From assembly GCA_003132645.1 (NCBI GenBank), contig PKYM01000107.1:6216-11670 (forward strand): a stretch of DNA of 5,455 nucleotides, read 5' to 3'. Under the pieces are notes generated by a model. That model made no database searches. It was not told the DNA's origin and was given only the letters and a program-made list of their open reading frames with translations. A program made the translations under genes and the position numbers. How positions within the stretch are numbered: position 1 is the stretch's first letter; each line of letters begins with the position of its first letter. Shown here piece by piece: positions 1 to 5,279 of the stretch. Source of the stretch: Actinomycetota bacterium (lineage in GTDB: Bacteria; Actinomycetota; Thermoleophilia; UBA2241).

Positions 1-71
1 TCGGCGGGCCGACGGTCGGCCGCGGTCCTGCCCTCCTGCGTCATGTCGCTGTCACGCGTGGCGGTCGCACG
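1..71. other. Spacer after the M20 gene, possible start of a next gene
   Basis: This short edge region lies downstream of the M20 stop codon. It holds an inverted repeat, GGCCGAC at 7-13 against GTCGGCC at 15-21, which could act as a terminator hairpin but has no T-run. On the minus strand an ATG at 44-42 opens a frame that runs off the window edge (MTQEGRTAADRRPA). It begins 28 bases after the M20 stop but has no convincing Shine-Dalgarno, so a co-transcribed downstream gene is possible but not shown. The two readings compete, because the hairpin would lie inside that frame. Confidence 0.2.
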
Positions 72-1415
72 TCAGGGGAGCAGCTCGGAGACCAGCAGTT
101 CGAAGAAACGCACCTGGAACGGCACGTCCTCGACGGCGATGCGCTCGTCCTTGGCGTGCTCGCGCCCACCCATGGTCGCCGTGTCCTCGGCCACGAAGGG
201 GCAGAAGCCGTAGGCGACGATGTCGGGGAAGGCCTCGCGAAACCAGCGCGAGTCGGTGAACCCGGTGAGATGCAGCGGGATGACTTCGCAGCCGGGCAGG
301 AGGTCGTCCATGACGCGCTCGATGGCCTCGCTCAGGGGCGTGGGCACCGGTGACTCGTTGGAGTCGGTGAGGTCGGTCCAGGTGAACTCCCAGCCGTCGA
401 TGCCGGCCAGCGCGGCATCGACTTCGCGGCGCACATCGTCGGGGCCCTGGCTGGGCAGCATGCGACAGTCGATGTCGACCGAGGCGTGCGAGGGGATGAC
501 GTTGAGCGCTTCGCCGCCGCCGTGCAGGATCGTGGGCGAGAAGGTCAAGCCGAGCAGCGGTTCGATCAGGTAGGCCGCTTCGGGGTCGAGGCGGTGCAGC
601 TCGCGGACGGCGGGTCGCGCGAGCGACGGGTCTTTGAGGCGCTCGCGCAGGGCGGGGTCGGAGACGAGGCGGTCGATGTAGCGGGCCGTGAAGGGCGCGA
701 CGGCCACCCCGGACTCGTGGTCGGCGAGGGCCGTGATCACCCTGCCCAGGCGCTCGTTCGGGTTCAGGTCGTGGAGCGGGACCGAACCGTGGCCGCCGCG
801 GCCGTGGACCGTGATGCGAAAGTCGGCGAAGGCCTTCTCGCCGACAGTCAGCGGGTAGAGCCGGGCGCCGTCGACCACCGAGTAGGTGCCGCCGCCCTCG
901 TTCAGCAGAAGGTCACAGCGCACCAGCTCGGGGCGCTGCCTGACGAGCCAGCGCGCGCCGCAGTAATCGCCGCGCTCTTCGTCGGCGGTAGCCATGAAGA
1001 GCAGTTCGCCGGAGAACTCCGCGCCTTGCCGCGCGAGCCGGGCGACGGCGACGGCCTGGGCGGCCACCTGATTTTTCATGTCGGTCGCGCCGCGGCCCCA
1101 GACGTAGCCGCCGCGCACGATCCCGGAGAACGGTGGCCAGGCCCACTCATCGGGTTCGGCCGGCACGACGTCGAGGTGTCCGAGCAGCCCCAGCGTGGGT
1201 CCGGGGCGCGTGCCGGCGAGTCGCACGATCAGGTTCTGACGGTCGGGAAGATCGCCGACGAGTTGCGCGTCGAGACCGTTGGCGGCGAAGTACTCGGCAA
1301 GCACGAGGGCGGCGCGGGTCTCGTTGCCGGGCGGGTTCGTGGTGTCGGCCTGCAGCAGGCGCGAGAGCAATCCCACAGCCTCGTGCTCGAGCGCTCGTCG
1401 CTCATCGCGCGCCAT
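72..1415 (-). CDS. M20-family metallopeptidase / aminoacylase (ArgE/DapE/CPG2-like)
   Basis: This is a cytoplasmic two-metal hydrolase of the M20 family, which cleaves amide bonds in peptides or N-acyl amino acids; the exact substrate cannot be read from sequence. The 447-residue product has the complete active site. His80 and Asp82 sit in GHLDVVPA, the bridging Asp112 in GRGATDMK, the general base Glu146 and ligand Glu147 in TADEERGDY, Glu173 in NEGGG, and the last ligand His420 in GREHAKDE. The inserted dimerisation domain spans about residues 195-345 and keeps His209 (GRGGHGS) and the Asn305/Arg318 region (ALNVIPSH, CRMLP) that contacts substrate in the family. I chose the ATG at 1415 because a GGAGGT lies 7 bases upstream and the protein then starts directly on the conserved fold. 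The frame is open back to 1532, and a second ATG at 1430 is also possible. The length is normal for the family and no key residue is missing. It could be a DapE-like, ArgE-like or general dipeptidase member. Confidence 0.93.
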   Translation of the reverse strand: MARDERRALEHEAVGLLSRLLQADTTNPPGNETRAALVLAEYFAANGLDAQLVGDLPDRQNLIVRLAGTRPGPTLGLLGHLDVVPAEPDEWAWPPFSGIVRGGYVWGRGATDMKNQVAAQAVAVARLARQGAEFSGELLFMATADEERGDYCGARWLVRQRPELVRCDLLLNEGGGTYSVVDGARLYPLTVGEKAFADFRITVHGRGGHGSVPLHDLNPNERLGRVITALADHESGVAVAPFTARYIDRLVSDPALRERLKDPSLARPAVRELHRLDPEAAYLIEPLLGLTFSPTILHGGGEALNVIPSHASVDIDCRMLPSQGPDDVRREVDAALAGIDGWEFTWTDLTDSNESPVPTPLSEAIERVMDDLLPGCEVIPLHLTGFTDSRWFREAFPDIVAYGFCPFVAEDTATMGGREHAKDERIAVEDVPFQVRFFELLVSELLP

Positions 1416-1422
1416 GCCCGGA

Positions 1423-1428
1423 ACCTCC
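1423..1428 (-). promoter_or_regulatory. Shine-Dalgarno deciding the M20 start
   Basis: On the minus strand GGAGGT sits 7 bases before the ATG at 1415, the best ribosome-binding site in the region. It overlaps the alternative ATG at 1430, which has only an AGGGG about 5 bases upstream. This favours a 447-residue protein over the 452- or 486-residue readings. Confidence 0.7.
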
Positions 1429-1464
1429 ATCGCATCCCCTCGCCACGACCGTCCTGCCACGACA

Positions 1465-1470
1465 ATGATA
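1465..1470 (-). promoter_or_regulatory. Possible -10 element for the M20 gene
   Basis: On the minus strand this reads TATCAT, five of six matches to the sigma70 -10 consensus, in a small AT-richer island of otherwise very GC-rich DNA. It would give a leader of roughly 40 bases before the ATG at 1415. No TTGACA-like -35 element is visible at the right distance, so it is a weak call. Its presence inside the longer open frame (1416-1532) argues that this stretch is not coding. Confidence 0.35.
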
Positions 1471-1550
1471 GCGGTTTTGGCCGGCGGCGTTCTTGCGCCG
1501 GGAGTGGTCTCTGAGGCGGCCGCGTACGGCATGCGGGCGTGGCGGGCGTG

Positions 1551-1574
1551 GCCGGCGAACGACGGACCGCCGGC
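1551..1574 (-). terminator. Terminator-like hairpin after the DUF72 gene
   Basis: A perfect 7-bp inverted repeat, GCCGGCG at 1551-1557 against CGCCGGC at 1568-1574 with a 10-base loop, begins three bases past the DUF72 TAA stop. No T-run follows on the minus strand, so it is not a classical intrinsic terminator, but its position directly after the stop suggests a 3'-end or attenuating role between the DUF72 and M20 genes. A second, weaker inverted repeat (CCGGCG 1481-1486 with CGCCGG 1496-1501) lies further downstream. Confidence 0.45.
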
Positions 1575-1577
1575 GTC

Positions 1578-2582
1578 TTACAGGAGCCGCGTTTGCCCGG
1601 GAGGCTCGCGGCGGCCGTCGGCGCTCGGGGGCTCACGGCGCTCGTCTGGTCCTGCCGGTCGGCCGCCGGTGAGGCCGAGCAGAGACGTCATCTGGCGGGC
1701 GTTGCGCACTCCGTAGTCGCGGTAGTTGTTGTTGAACAGCACGTGCACGCTCGCGGCGCGGGCCGCCAGCGAGCGGATCTGCGGCACCCACTCGCCGAGC
1801 TCGGACTCGTCGTAGAGGTACTTGAACCTGTCCGACGCTGAGCGGCCGCGGATCTGCCAGGTGTCGCGGTTGCGGCCGTGGAAGCGCACGACGGCCAGGT
1901 CGGCGGTGGCCACGGCGAGCGGCGGTGTGCTGTTGGGGAAGCCCTGGGGCTCGTCGACGGAGACGTAGGCGACACCCTCGCTTTCGAGAAACGAAAGCGT
2001 CCGGGCGGTGGTCGATTCGTCGGCGAGCCAGCCGCCGCCGCGGAACTCGACGGCGATGGGGTAGGGGTGCAGCTCGGCGGCGGCCTTGCGGATGTGCTCG
2101 CGGCTCTCGTGGCCGGCCCGAAACCAGGGCGGAAATTGGAACAGCACCGCACCGAGCTTGCCGGCCGCCCGCAGCGGCGCCAGCGCCCGGCGGTGGATTT
2201 CCCAAAGGAGCGCCTCGCCCTCGGGCGGCAGGTCTCGCAGGTATACGTTGCGCTTGCCGGCGGTCGGCGGCGGCACGAGGGCCTGCAGGTCTGGCGTGAG
2301 CCGCTCGGGCGTCGCGCCGTGGCCCGTGAGCAGGGCGAACGCCTTGACGTCGAAGACGAACCCCGGCGGCGTGCGTTCGGCCCAGAGATGGGCCACGCGC
2401 TCGTTCGGCGGACCGTAGAAGGTGGAGTCGACCTCGACGATCGGAAACTGCGCGGCATAGAACCCCAGGCGCCCAGCGGCGCTCGTCACGCCGGTCGGGT
2501 AGAAACCGCCCGAGGCGATCAGCGTGGGATCGGTCCACGAACAGTTGCCGACCAGGACGCGTGCCGCTCTCGTGTGAGCCAT
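1578..2582 (-). CDS. DUF72 (YecE-like) family protein
   Basis: This is a soluble protein of the DUF72/YecE family, which has a TIM-barrel-like fold and no firmly established reaction. The 334-residue product carries the family's hallmarks in order: VGNCSW near residue 11, FYP at 27-29, VEVDSTFYGPP at 49-59, FVFDVKAFALLTGH at 75-88, VLFQFPPWF at 146-154, a PIAVEFR strand at 175-181, YVSVDEPQG at 206-214, VVRFHGRN at 231-238, and the C-terminal FNNNYRDYGVRNARQM signature at 283-298. The length and domain are complete. The start at 2582 is preceded by GGAGGT at a short 3-base spacing. An ATG at 2597 would add 15 residues, and the frame is open to 2651. After the fold ends near residue 304 there is a 30-residue Arg/Pro/Gly-rich tail holding two copies of RREPP. 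It lies upstream of the M20 gene on the same strand but is separated from it by a hairpin, so co-transcription is uncertain. Confidence 0.9.
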   Translation of the reverse strand: MAHTRAARVLVGNCSWTDPTLIASGGFYPTGVTSAAGRLGFYAAQFPIVEVDSTFYGPPNERVAHLWAERTPPGFVFDVKAFALLTGHGATPERLTPDLQALVPPPTAGKRNVYLRDLPPEGEALLWEIHRRALAPLRAAGKLGAVLFQFPPWFRAGHESREHIRKAAAELHPYPIAVEFRGGGWLADESTTARTLSFLESEGVAYVSVDEPQGFPNSTPPLAVATADLAVVRFHGRNRDTWQIRGRSASDRFKYLYDESELGEWVPQIRSLAARAASVHVLFNNNYRDYGVRNARQMTSLLGLTGGRPAGPDERREPPSADGRREPPGQTRLL

Positions 2583-2660
2583 CTGACCTCCGACCATGCT
2601 GCTATCCAAGTCTACCGCCGCGCTGCCTCGAGGCGCATCCGTTACCGGCAAACGTCTACG

Positions 2661-2689
2661 TTGTCACGACGCCACCGTCGTCCTATAGT
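2661..2689 (+). promoter_or_regulatory. Near-consensus sigma70 promoter without an obvious gene
   Basis: TTGTCA (2661-2666) and TATAGT (2684-2689) are separated by exactly 17 bases, with five of six matches in each hexamer. Transcription would start near 2696 and read rightward, away from the DUF72 gene. The spacer contains an inverted repeat, ACGAC (2666-2670) with GTCGT (2677-2681), which could be an operator or chance. The nearest downstream gene, the tRNA, is about 340 bases away and has its own promoter. Confidence 0.6.
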
Positions 2690-2868
2690 CGATGGGCGAA
2701 GGCTCTTGGCTTTCGTCACGGTCGCCTCACCAGTCTGTCGGCGGCGCACTGTGGCGCCATTGAGCGGTCCTCGCCGGGGCGGCCCCGGTGCGGGTGCGCG
2801 GCGGCTGGTCCGCCGGTACCCACGAGGCAAGTCCGTTCCGTCTGGCGCCGCCGACGGGCACAGCGAGA

Positions 2869-2900
2869 GCGTGCGGGCTCGGTATCCCGGGCCCGCACGC
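2869..2900 (+). other. Strong 14-bp hairpin, possible RNA 3' end
   Basis: GCGTGCGGGC (2869-2878) is fully complementary to GCCCGCACGC (2891-2900). The helix continues inward through one G-T pair and three further Watson-Crick pairs to a TATC loop (2883-2886), giving 14 pairs without a bulge. There is no T-run, so it is not a standard intrinsic terminator. It lies about 200 bases downstream of the orphan promoter and could end or form part of a small transcript. It could equally be read in the minus direction. Confidence 0.55.
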
Positions 2901-2972
2901 GGCGCGTCGTCACCGGTCTGCGGCGTGGCCCGCGGCGCCTCGTTGCCGCCTTGCGGTGCGGTCCGCAGCGCG

Positions 2973-3001
2973 TTGACCCAGCCGTAACTGCAATCTATAC
3001 T
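2973..3001 (+). promoter_or_regulatory. Promoter of the tRNA-Leu gene
   Basis: TTGACC (2973-2978) and TATACT (2996-3001) are separated by 17 bases, each with five of six consensus matches. This is the strongest promoter in the window. The expected start is near 3007-3009, giving a precursor leader of about 26-28 bases before the mature tRNA. A strong housekeeping-sigma promoter fits a stable RNA gene. Confidence 0.8.
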
Positions 3002-3006
3002 CCCTC

Positions 3007-3028
3007 GTCCGGGCTTTGGCGCCCGGAC
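3007..3028 (+). other. Perfect hairpin in the tRNA precursor leader
   Basis: GTCCGGGC (3007-3014) pairs perfectly with GCCCGGAC (3021-3028) around a six-base loop, TTTGGC. It begins at the predicted transcription start and ends six bases before the tRNA acceptor stem, so the precursor 5' leader would be almost entirely helical. It may protect the leader or guide 5' processing. A terminator for upstream transcription is another reading, though no T-run follows. Confidence 0.55.
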
Positions 3029-3034
3029 ACGTGT

Positions 3035-3123
3035 GTCGGAATGGCGGAATTGGTAGACGCGCTAGGTTGAGGGCCTAGTGAGGGCATTTCCTCATGGGGG
3101 TTCAAGTCCCCCTTCCGACACCA
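3035..3123 (+). tRNA. tRNA-Leu (anticodon GAG)
   Basis: This is a complete class II tRNA of 89 bases including an encoded CCA (3121-3123). The acceptor stem GTCGGAA (3035-3041) pairs with TTCCGAC over seven pairs, followed by discriminator A (3120), as expected for leucine. The D arm has GCG/CGC with the GG and TAGA loop signals. The anticodon stem CTAGG (3062-3066) and CCTAG (3074-3078) encloses TTGAGGG, placing GAG at 3069-3071, which reads CUC and CUU codons. A long variable arm (TGAGG/CCTCA) and a T arm (GGGGG TTCAAGT CCCCC) complete the fold. It stands alone, with its own promoter and a downstream hairpin. Position -1 (T3034) could pair with the discriminator base. Confidence 0.97.
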
Positions 3124-3136
3124 CTCTGGCCTCCTT

Positions 3137-3159
3137 CGCTGCCGCTTCTCGCGGCAGCG
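3137..3159 (+). terminator. Hairpin downstream of tRNA-Leu, likely terminator
   Basis: CGCTGCCGC (3137-3145) pairs perfectly with GCGGCAGCG (3151-3159) around a TTCTC loop, starting 13 bases after the tRNA CCA. The following bases (GACCTCTCC) are only weakly T-rich, so termination would rely on the strong stem, as is common in high-GC bacteria. Confidence 0.6.
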
Positions 3160-3185
3160 GACCTCTCCGAACCATCTCGTACGGG

Positions 3186-3215
3186 TTGGCTCGTGCCGCA
3201 GCTCGGGTGTTTACT
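3186..3215 (+). promoter_or_regulatory. Weak candidate promoter for the PAS gene
   Basis: TTGGCT (3186-3191) and TTTACT (3210-3215), 18 bases apart, each match the consensus at four of six positions. It lies after the tRNA terminator hairpin and about 90 bases before the PAS start codon, the only plausible spot for a separate promoter. Read-through from the tRNA is the alternative. Confidence 0.25.
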
Positions 3216-3286
3216 GTCGCTAGGGGTGCGAAGCTTTGGCCTGCCAGCGGTCCGACGGTTTCCGCCGTTCGCACTAGTTCGACGGC

Positions 3287-3293
3287 AAAGGGG
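3287..3293 (+). promoter_or_regulatory. Shine-Dalgarno deciding the PAS protein start
   Basis: AAAGGGG lies 10 bases upstream of the ATG at 3304. It supports that start over an in-frame ATG at 3094, which would begin inside the tRNA gene and is therefore not credible. Confidence 0.55.
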
Positions 3294-3303
3294 CGACTGT
3301 CAC

Positions 3304-4482
3304 ATGAGCGAGCCACCAGACGGGCCGGCCGTGCAGCACAGGTTGATCGAGCGGCACACCGACGCCATCGGCAGCGCCGTGCTGATCTGCGATCCCGACG
3401 GCGTCATCGTCGACTGCAACCGCACCGCCACCGAGTTGCTGGGCCTCTCCAGGTCCGAGCTCGTCGGCCGGTCGGTCGTTGACGCCGAGTGGCTGTCGGC
3501 CGCGTCGTTTGCCGAAGACGGCCGACCGCTCGACGAGTTCAGCGTTCCCGCACTCGCCGACCTGCGCGCCGGGCGCAGCATCCCGCCGACGGTCGTCGGC
3601 GCGCACCTCCAAGGTCAGAGCGAGCCGGTGTGGATCCTGGTCTGCGCACACCCGCTGCCCCTCGACGATCAGGGCCGCCCGGCCGGCGCTGTCCTCACCG
3701 TCACCGACATCACAGCCCAGAAACGCGCCGAAGCGCTCTATGCGGCGGTCGCCGACGAGCTCCACGGCGTGCTCCACGCGCTGCCCGACCTGTATTTCAT
3801 GCTCGACGCGGCCGGGCTCGTGGTCGACTACAACATCGGCTCGGGGTTCGACGCTTTCGTCACGTCGGACGACTTCGTCGGCCGCCGCCCAGAAGAGTTC
3901 CTGCCCCATGACTTCGCTCGCGCCATGCGCAAGGCGATCGCGGCCGCGCGTCTGTCACGCGAAGTCCAGACCTTCGAGATCGGCCTCGAGACCCCGACCG
4001 CGGGGCTCGCCTACTTCGAGGGCCGCCACGTGGCGCTGCCCGACGGCGCGGCCGTGGTGCTCGTGCGCGACATGACTGAGCAGCGCCAGGCCGAACAGGA
4101 GCTGGCGCGCTCGGAGCGTCTGTATCGCTCCTTCTTCGAGCGGGCGTCGGTGGGCATCTTCATCTTCGATCCAGACCTGCACGTGACCGCCTGCAACGAC
4201 GCCTTCATGAGCATGACCGGAAGGTCGCGCGACGATTTCACCGGGGTCGATCTGAGGGGGCTCGGCGACCAATCCTGTGCGCCGGCCCTGAAGGCCGCCC
4301 TGGCCGGCGAGGAGTCGTCTTACGACGGGCCCTACCTGCAGGCCGGCGCCTGCGGCGGCATCATCAGTCTCCGCACTCAGCCGGTGTTCGACGACGGCGG
4401 CGCGGTCGTCAGCGGCATCGGCGTGATCGCCCGCATGTCTCAGCGCTTCGCGGTCGAAGGCCGCGAGGCGACCGGCGACTAA
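3304..4482 (+). CDS. Triple PAS-domain sensory protein without output domain
   Basis: The 392-residue soluble protein has no signal peptide or membrane segment, so it should sense signals in the cytoplasm. It contains three tandem PAS domains: residues about 16-138, 155-258 and 272-380. PAS1 shows AVLICDPDGVIVDCN followed by LGLSRSELVGR, then a PAC-like end at VTDITAQKRAE. PAS2 has YFMLDAAGLVVDYN and ends with VRDMTEQRQAEQEL. PAS3 has FERASVGIFIFDPD and ACNDAFMSMTGRSRDDF. The linkers at about 138-155 and 256-275 look like the amphipathic helices that normally pass the signal to the next module. No histidine kinase, GGDEF, EAL, phosphatase or DNA-binding region follows; the protein stops 12 residues after PAS3, whose closing DIT-like motif is eroded (GVIARMSQRF). 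It may act through protein-protein contact or be the remnant of a longer sensor. The ligand is unknown. The start at 3304 lies 181 bases past the tRNA. Confidence 0.85.
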   Translation: MSEPPDGPAVQHRLIERHTDAIGSAVLICDPDGVIVDCNRTATELLGLSRSELVGRSVVDAEWLSAASFAEDGRPLDEFSVPALADLRAGRSIPPTVVGAHLQGQSEPVWILVCAHPLPLDDQGRPAGAVLTVTDITAQKRAEALYAAVADELHGVLHALPDLYFMLDAAGLVVDYNIGSGFDAFVTSDDFVGRRPEEFLPHDFARAMRKAIAAARLSREVQTFEIGLETPTAGLAYFEGRHVALPDGAAVVLVRDMTEQRQAEQELARSERLYRSFFERASVGIFIFDPDLHVTACNDAFMSMTGRSRDDFTGVDLRGLGDQSCAPALKAALAGEESSYDGPYLQAGACGGIISLRTQPVFDDGGAVVSGIGVIARMSQRFAVEGREATGD

Positions 4483-4525
4483 GGAATCTGCCGGTCGCAC
4501 CCGCGGCGCGCGTCGATCTGCCGCG

Positions 4526-4547
4526 TGACGCCACCGGTGGCCCGTCA
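4526..4547. terminator. Possible bidirectional terminator between convergent genes
   Basis: TGACG (4526-4530) pairs with CGTCA (4543-4547), and inside them the 10-base palindrome CCACCGGTGG (4531-4540) extends the helix, leaving a two-base bulge. It lies in the 87-base gap between the stop codons of the PAS gene and the PPC gene, where a shared terminator is expected. There are no T-runs on either strand. Confidence 0.4.
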
Positions 4548-4569
4548 GACCGCCGGCCGCCCGCGGGCT

Positions 4570-5001
4570 CTACAGTCCGCGCCAGAGGGGCAGGCCGGTC
4601 ACCTCGTCGTGCACCCGTTCCAGAGGCTGGCCGAGCAGCTCGGTGACGACCAGCTCGCAGGCGAACACGACGCATCCGGGAGCGGCGTGGCCGCCGAAGG
4701 CGCGGCCGTCGCTTGCGGCCAGCGTCAGATGCACGTGGGCCGCGTGCTCGCCGTCGCGCCGCGACAGATTGCCGGCCAGAGCCGTGATCTCGAGTGGCTG
4801 CTCGAGTGCGAACTCGCCGTAGGTCTTACCCGTCTGGTCGTAGTAGGCCAGGCGGGCGCGCTGCAGGGCCCCCAGGCCCTGCAGCGCGCCCGCCTCGATC
4901 CCGTGTCGCTCGGCCAGCGCCACGATCTCGTCGAGAAGGTCGCCGCCGTGTTCCAGGCGCGCCACGATCGACCGGCCCTGTGCGAAAACCCCACTGCCCA
5001 T
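4570..5001 (-). CDS. PPC/DUF296 domain protein
   Basis: This 143-residue product is almost entirely one PPC domain (plant and prokaryote conserved, DUF296), a small trimer-forming fold. In prokaryotes it usually stands alone; in plants it is joined to AT-hook DNA-binding motifs. Its biochemical role in bacteria is not settled. Family landmarks are the ARLEHGGDLLDEI segment (14-26), IEAGALQGLGAL (35-46), the Tyr-rich centre YYDQTGKTYGEF (53-64), LAGNLS (75-80), HVHLTL (89-94), FGGHAAPG (102-109), the ELVVTEL strand (116-122) and the terminal TGLPLW (135-140). His89, His91 and His105 are the conserved histidines likely to bind a metal ion. No AT-hook is present, so DNA binding cannot be inferred. 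The start is secure because AAAGGAG sits 8 bases before the ATG. The gene is convergent with the PAS gene and divergent from the receiver-like gene, so it is probably transcribed alone. Confidence 0.9.
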   Translation of the reverse strand: MGSGVFAQGRSIVARLEHGGDLLDEIVALAERHGIEAGALQGLGALQRARLAYYDQTGKTYGEFALEQPLEITALAGNLSRRDGEHAAHVHLTLAASDGRAFGGHAAPGCVVFACELVVTELLGQPLERVHDEVTGLPLWRGL

Positions 5002-5279
5002 GTCGCTTGCTCCTTTGCCTCGCCGATGTCGGTGGCTTTAGCCGCACGCGGCTCGTCGGCCGACCTTTGTGACCGCTTGTCCGTACGTAGCACCACGGAC
5101 GACCTACTTAGTATGACCTCGGCGTACTTATCGTAGGCCTTGTGGCGACCGACGACTCCTTCATGCGGGTAAGAGAATCTTCTGCTCATTGTACGCCGCG
5201 CCGGACTAACCATGCGCGCGTCCGGAGTGGCGCCGACCGTGTTCAAGCGGGGTACTTGACGAACGTGGTCGAGCCCCTC
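5002..5279. other. Divergent intergenic region with short repeats
   Basis: This spacer separates the PPC gene (minus) from the receiver-like gene (plus) and is less GC-rich than its surroundings, especially from 5100 to 5200. It contains the PPC Shine-Dalgarno (5010-5016 read on the minus strand), a small hairpin AGCCG/CGGCT (5040-5053), the 10-base palindrome GTCGGCCGAC (5055-5064), an inverted repeat GTCCGT/ACGGAC (5079-5084 with 5095-5100) and a direct repeat of TACTTA (5105-5110 and 5125-5130). I found no promoter with both hexamers well matched on either strand. A 15-codon plus-strand frame from ATG 5212 to TGA 5259 has no clear ribosome-binding site and is probably not a gene. Confidence 0.5.
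5079..5130. repeat. Candidate operator cluster (inverted and direct repeats)
   Basis: GTCCGT (5079-5084) is the inverted partner of ACGGAC (5095-5100). Next to it TACTTA occurs twice exactly 20 bases apart (5105 and 5125), about two helical turns, and the first copy is part of the odd palindrome TACTTAGTA (5105-5113). The spacing and position between divergent genes suit a regulator site, but each element is short enough to be chance. Confidence 0.3.

Larger units (their letters stand above)
2583..3034. other. Long non-coding stretch between the DUF72 gene and tRNA-Leu
   Basis: No reading frame here looks like a real protein. Plus-strand frames translate to Arg/Pro/Ser-rich, low-complexity sequence, and one runs straight into the tRNA. 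The region instead holds a near-consensus promoter (2661-2689), a series of short GC hairpins (2743-2758, 2772-2790, 2799-2815), one very strong hairpin (2869-2900) and the tRNA promoter (2973-3001). No convincing minus-strand promoter for the DUF72 gene is visible. The region could encode a structured RNA, but it matches no RNA family I recognise. Confidence 0.6.

Noticed and set aside
486..1514. A long plus-strand frame (342 codons) opposite the M20 gene
   Set aside because: It is an antisense shadow caused by the high GC content. The minus-strand product has a full set of M20 catalytic residues, and the shadow has no recognisable domain.
2822..2900. Slight resemblance of GAGGCAAGTCCG (2824-2835) and ACAGCGAGAGCG (2860-2871) to RNase P RNA conserved regions
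   Set aside because: The core has mismatches, the distances are wrong, the other conserved regions are missing, and there is not enough room before the tRNA for the remaining 300 or so bases.
1878..2987. A long plus-strand frame (369 codons) opposite the DUF72 gene
   Set aside because: It is antisense to a well-conserved DUF72 protein, its composition is low-complexity, and it crosses the promoter at 2661-2689.
2561..3070. A 169-codon plus-strand open frame ending in MAELVDALG
   Set aside because: It runs through the tRNA-Leu gene, and that ending is the usual artefact of translating a tRNA-Leu. The rest is Arg/Ser/Pro-rich with no domain, and it overlaps the two promoters.
3094..3303. An upstream in-frame extension of the PAS protein (70 extra residues)
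   Set aside because: It would start inside the tRNA T arm and pass through the terminator hairpin. The ATG at 3304 has a Shine-Dalgarno and begins at the PAS fold.
4725..5246. A minus-strand frame of 173 codons extending upstream of the PPC gene
   Set aside because: It overlaps the PPC gene in another frame and is Arg/Ser/Thr-rich there, which is typical of a shadow frame. The PPC frame has the family motifs and a strong Shine-Dalgarno.
5212..5259. A 15-codon frame whose TGA overlaps a TTG start, as a possible leader peptide
   Set aside because: It has no good ribosome-binding site, no attenuator structure and no run of regulatory codons.
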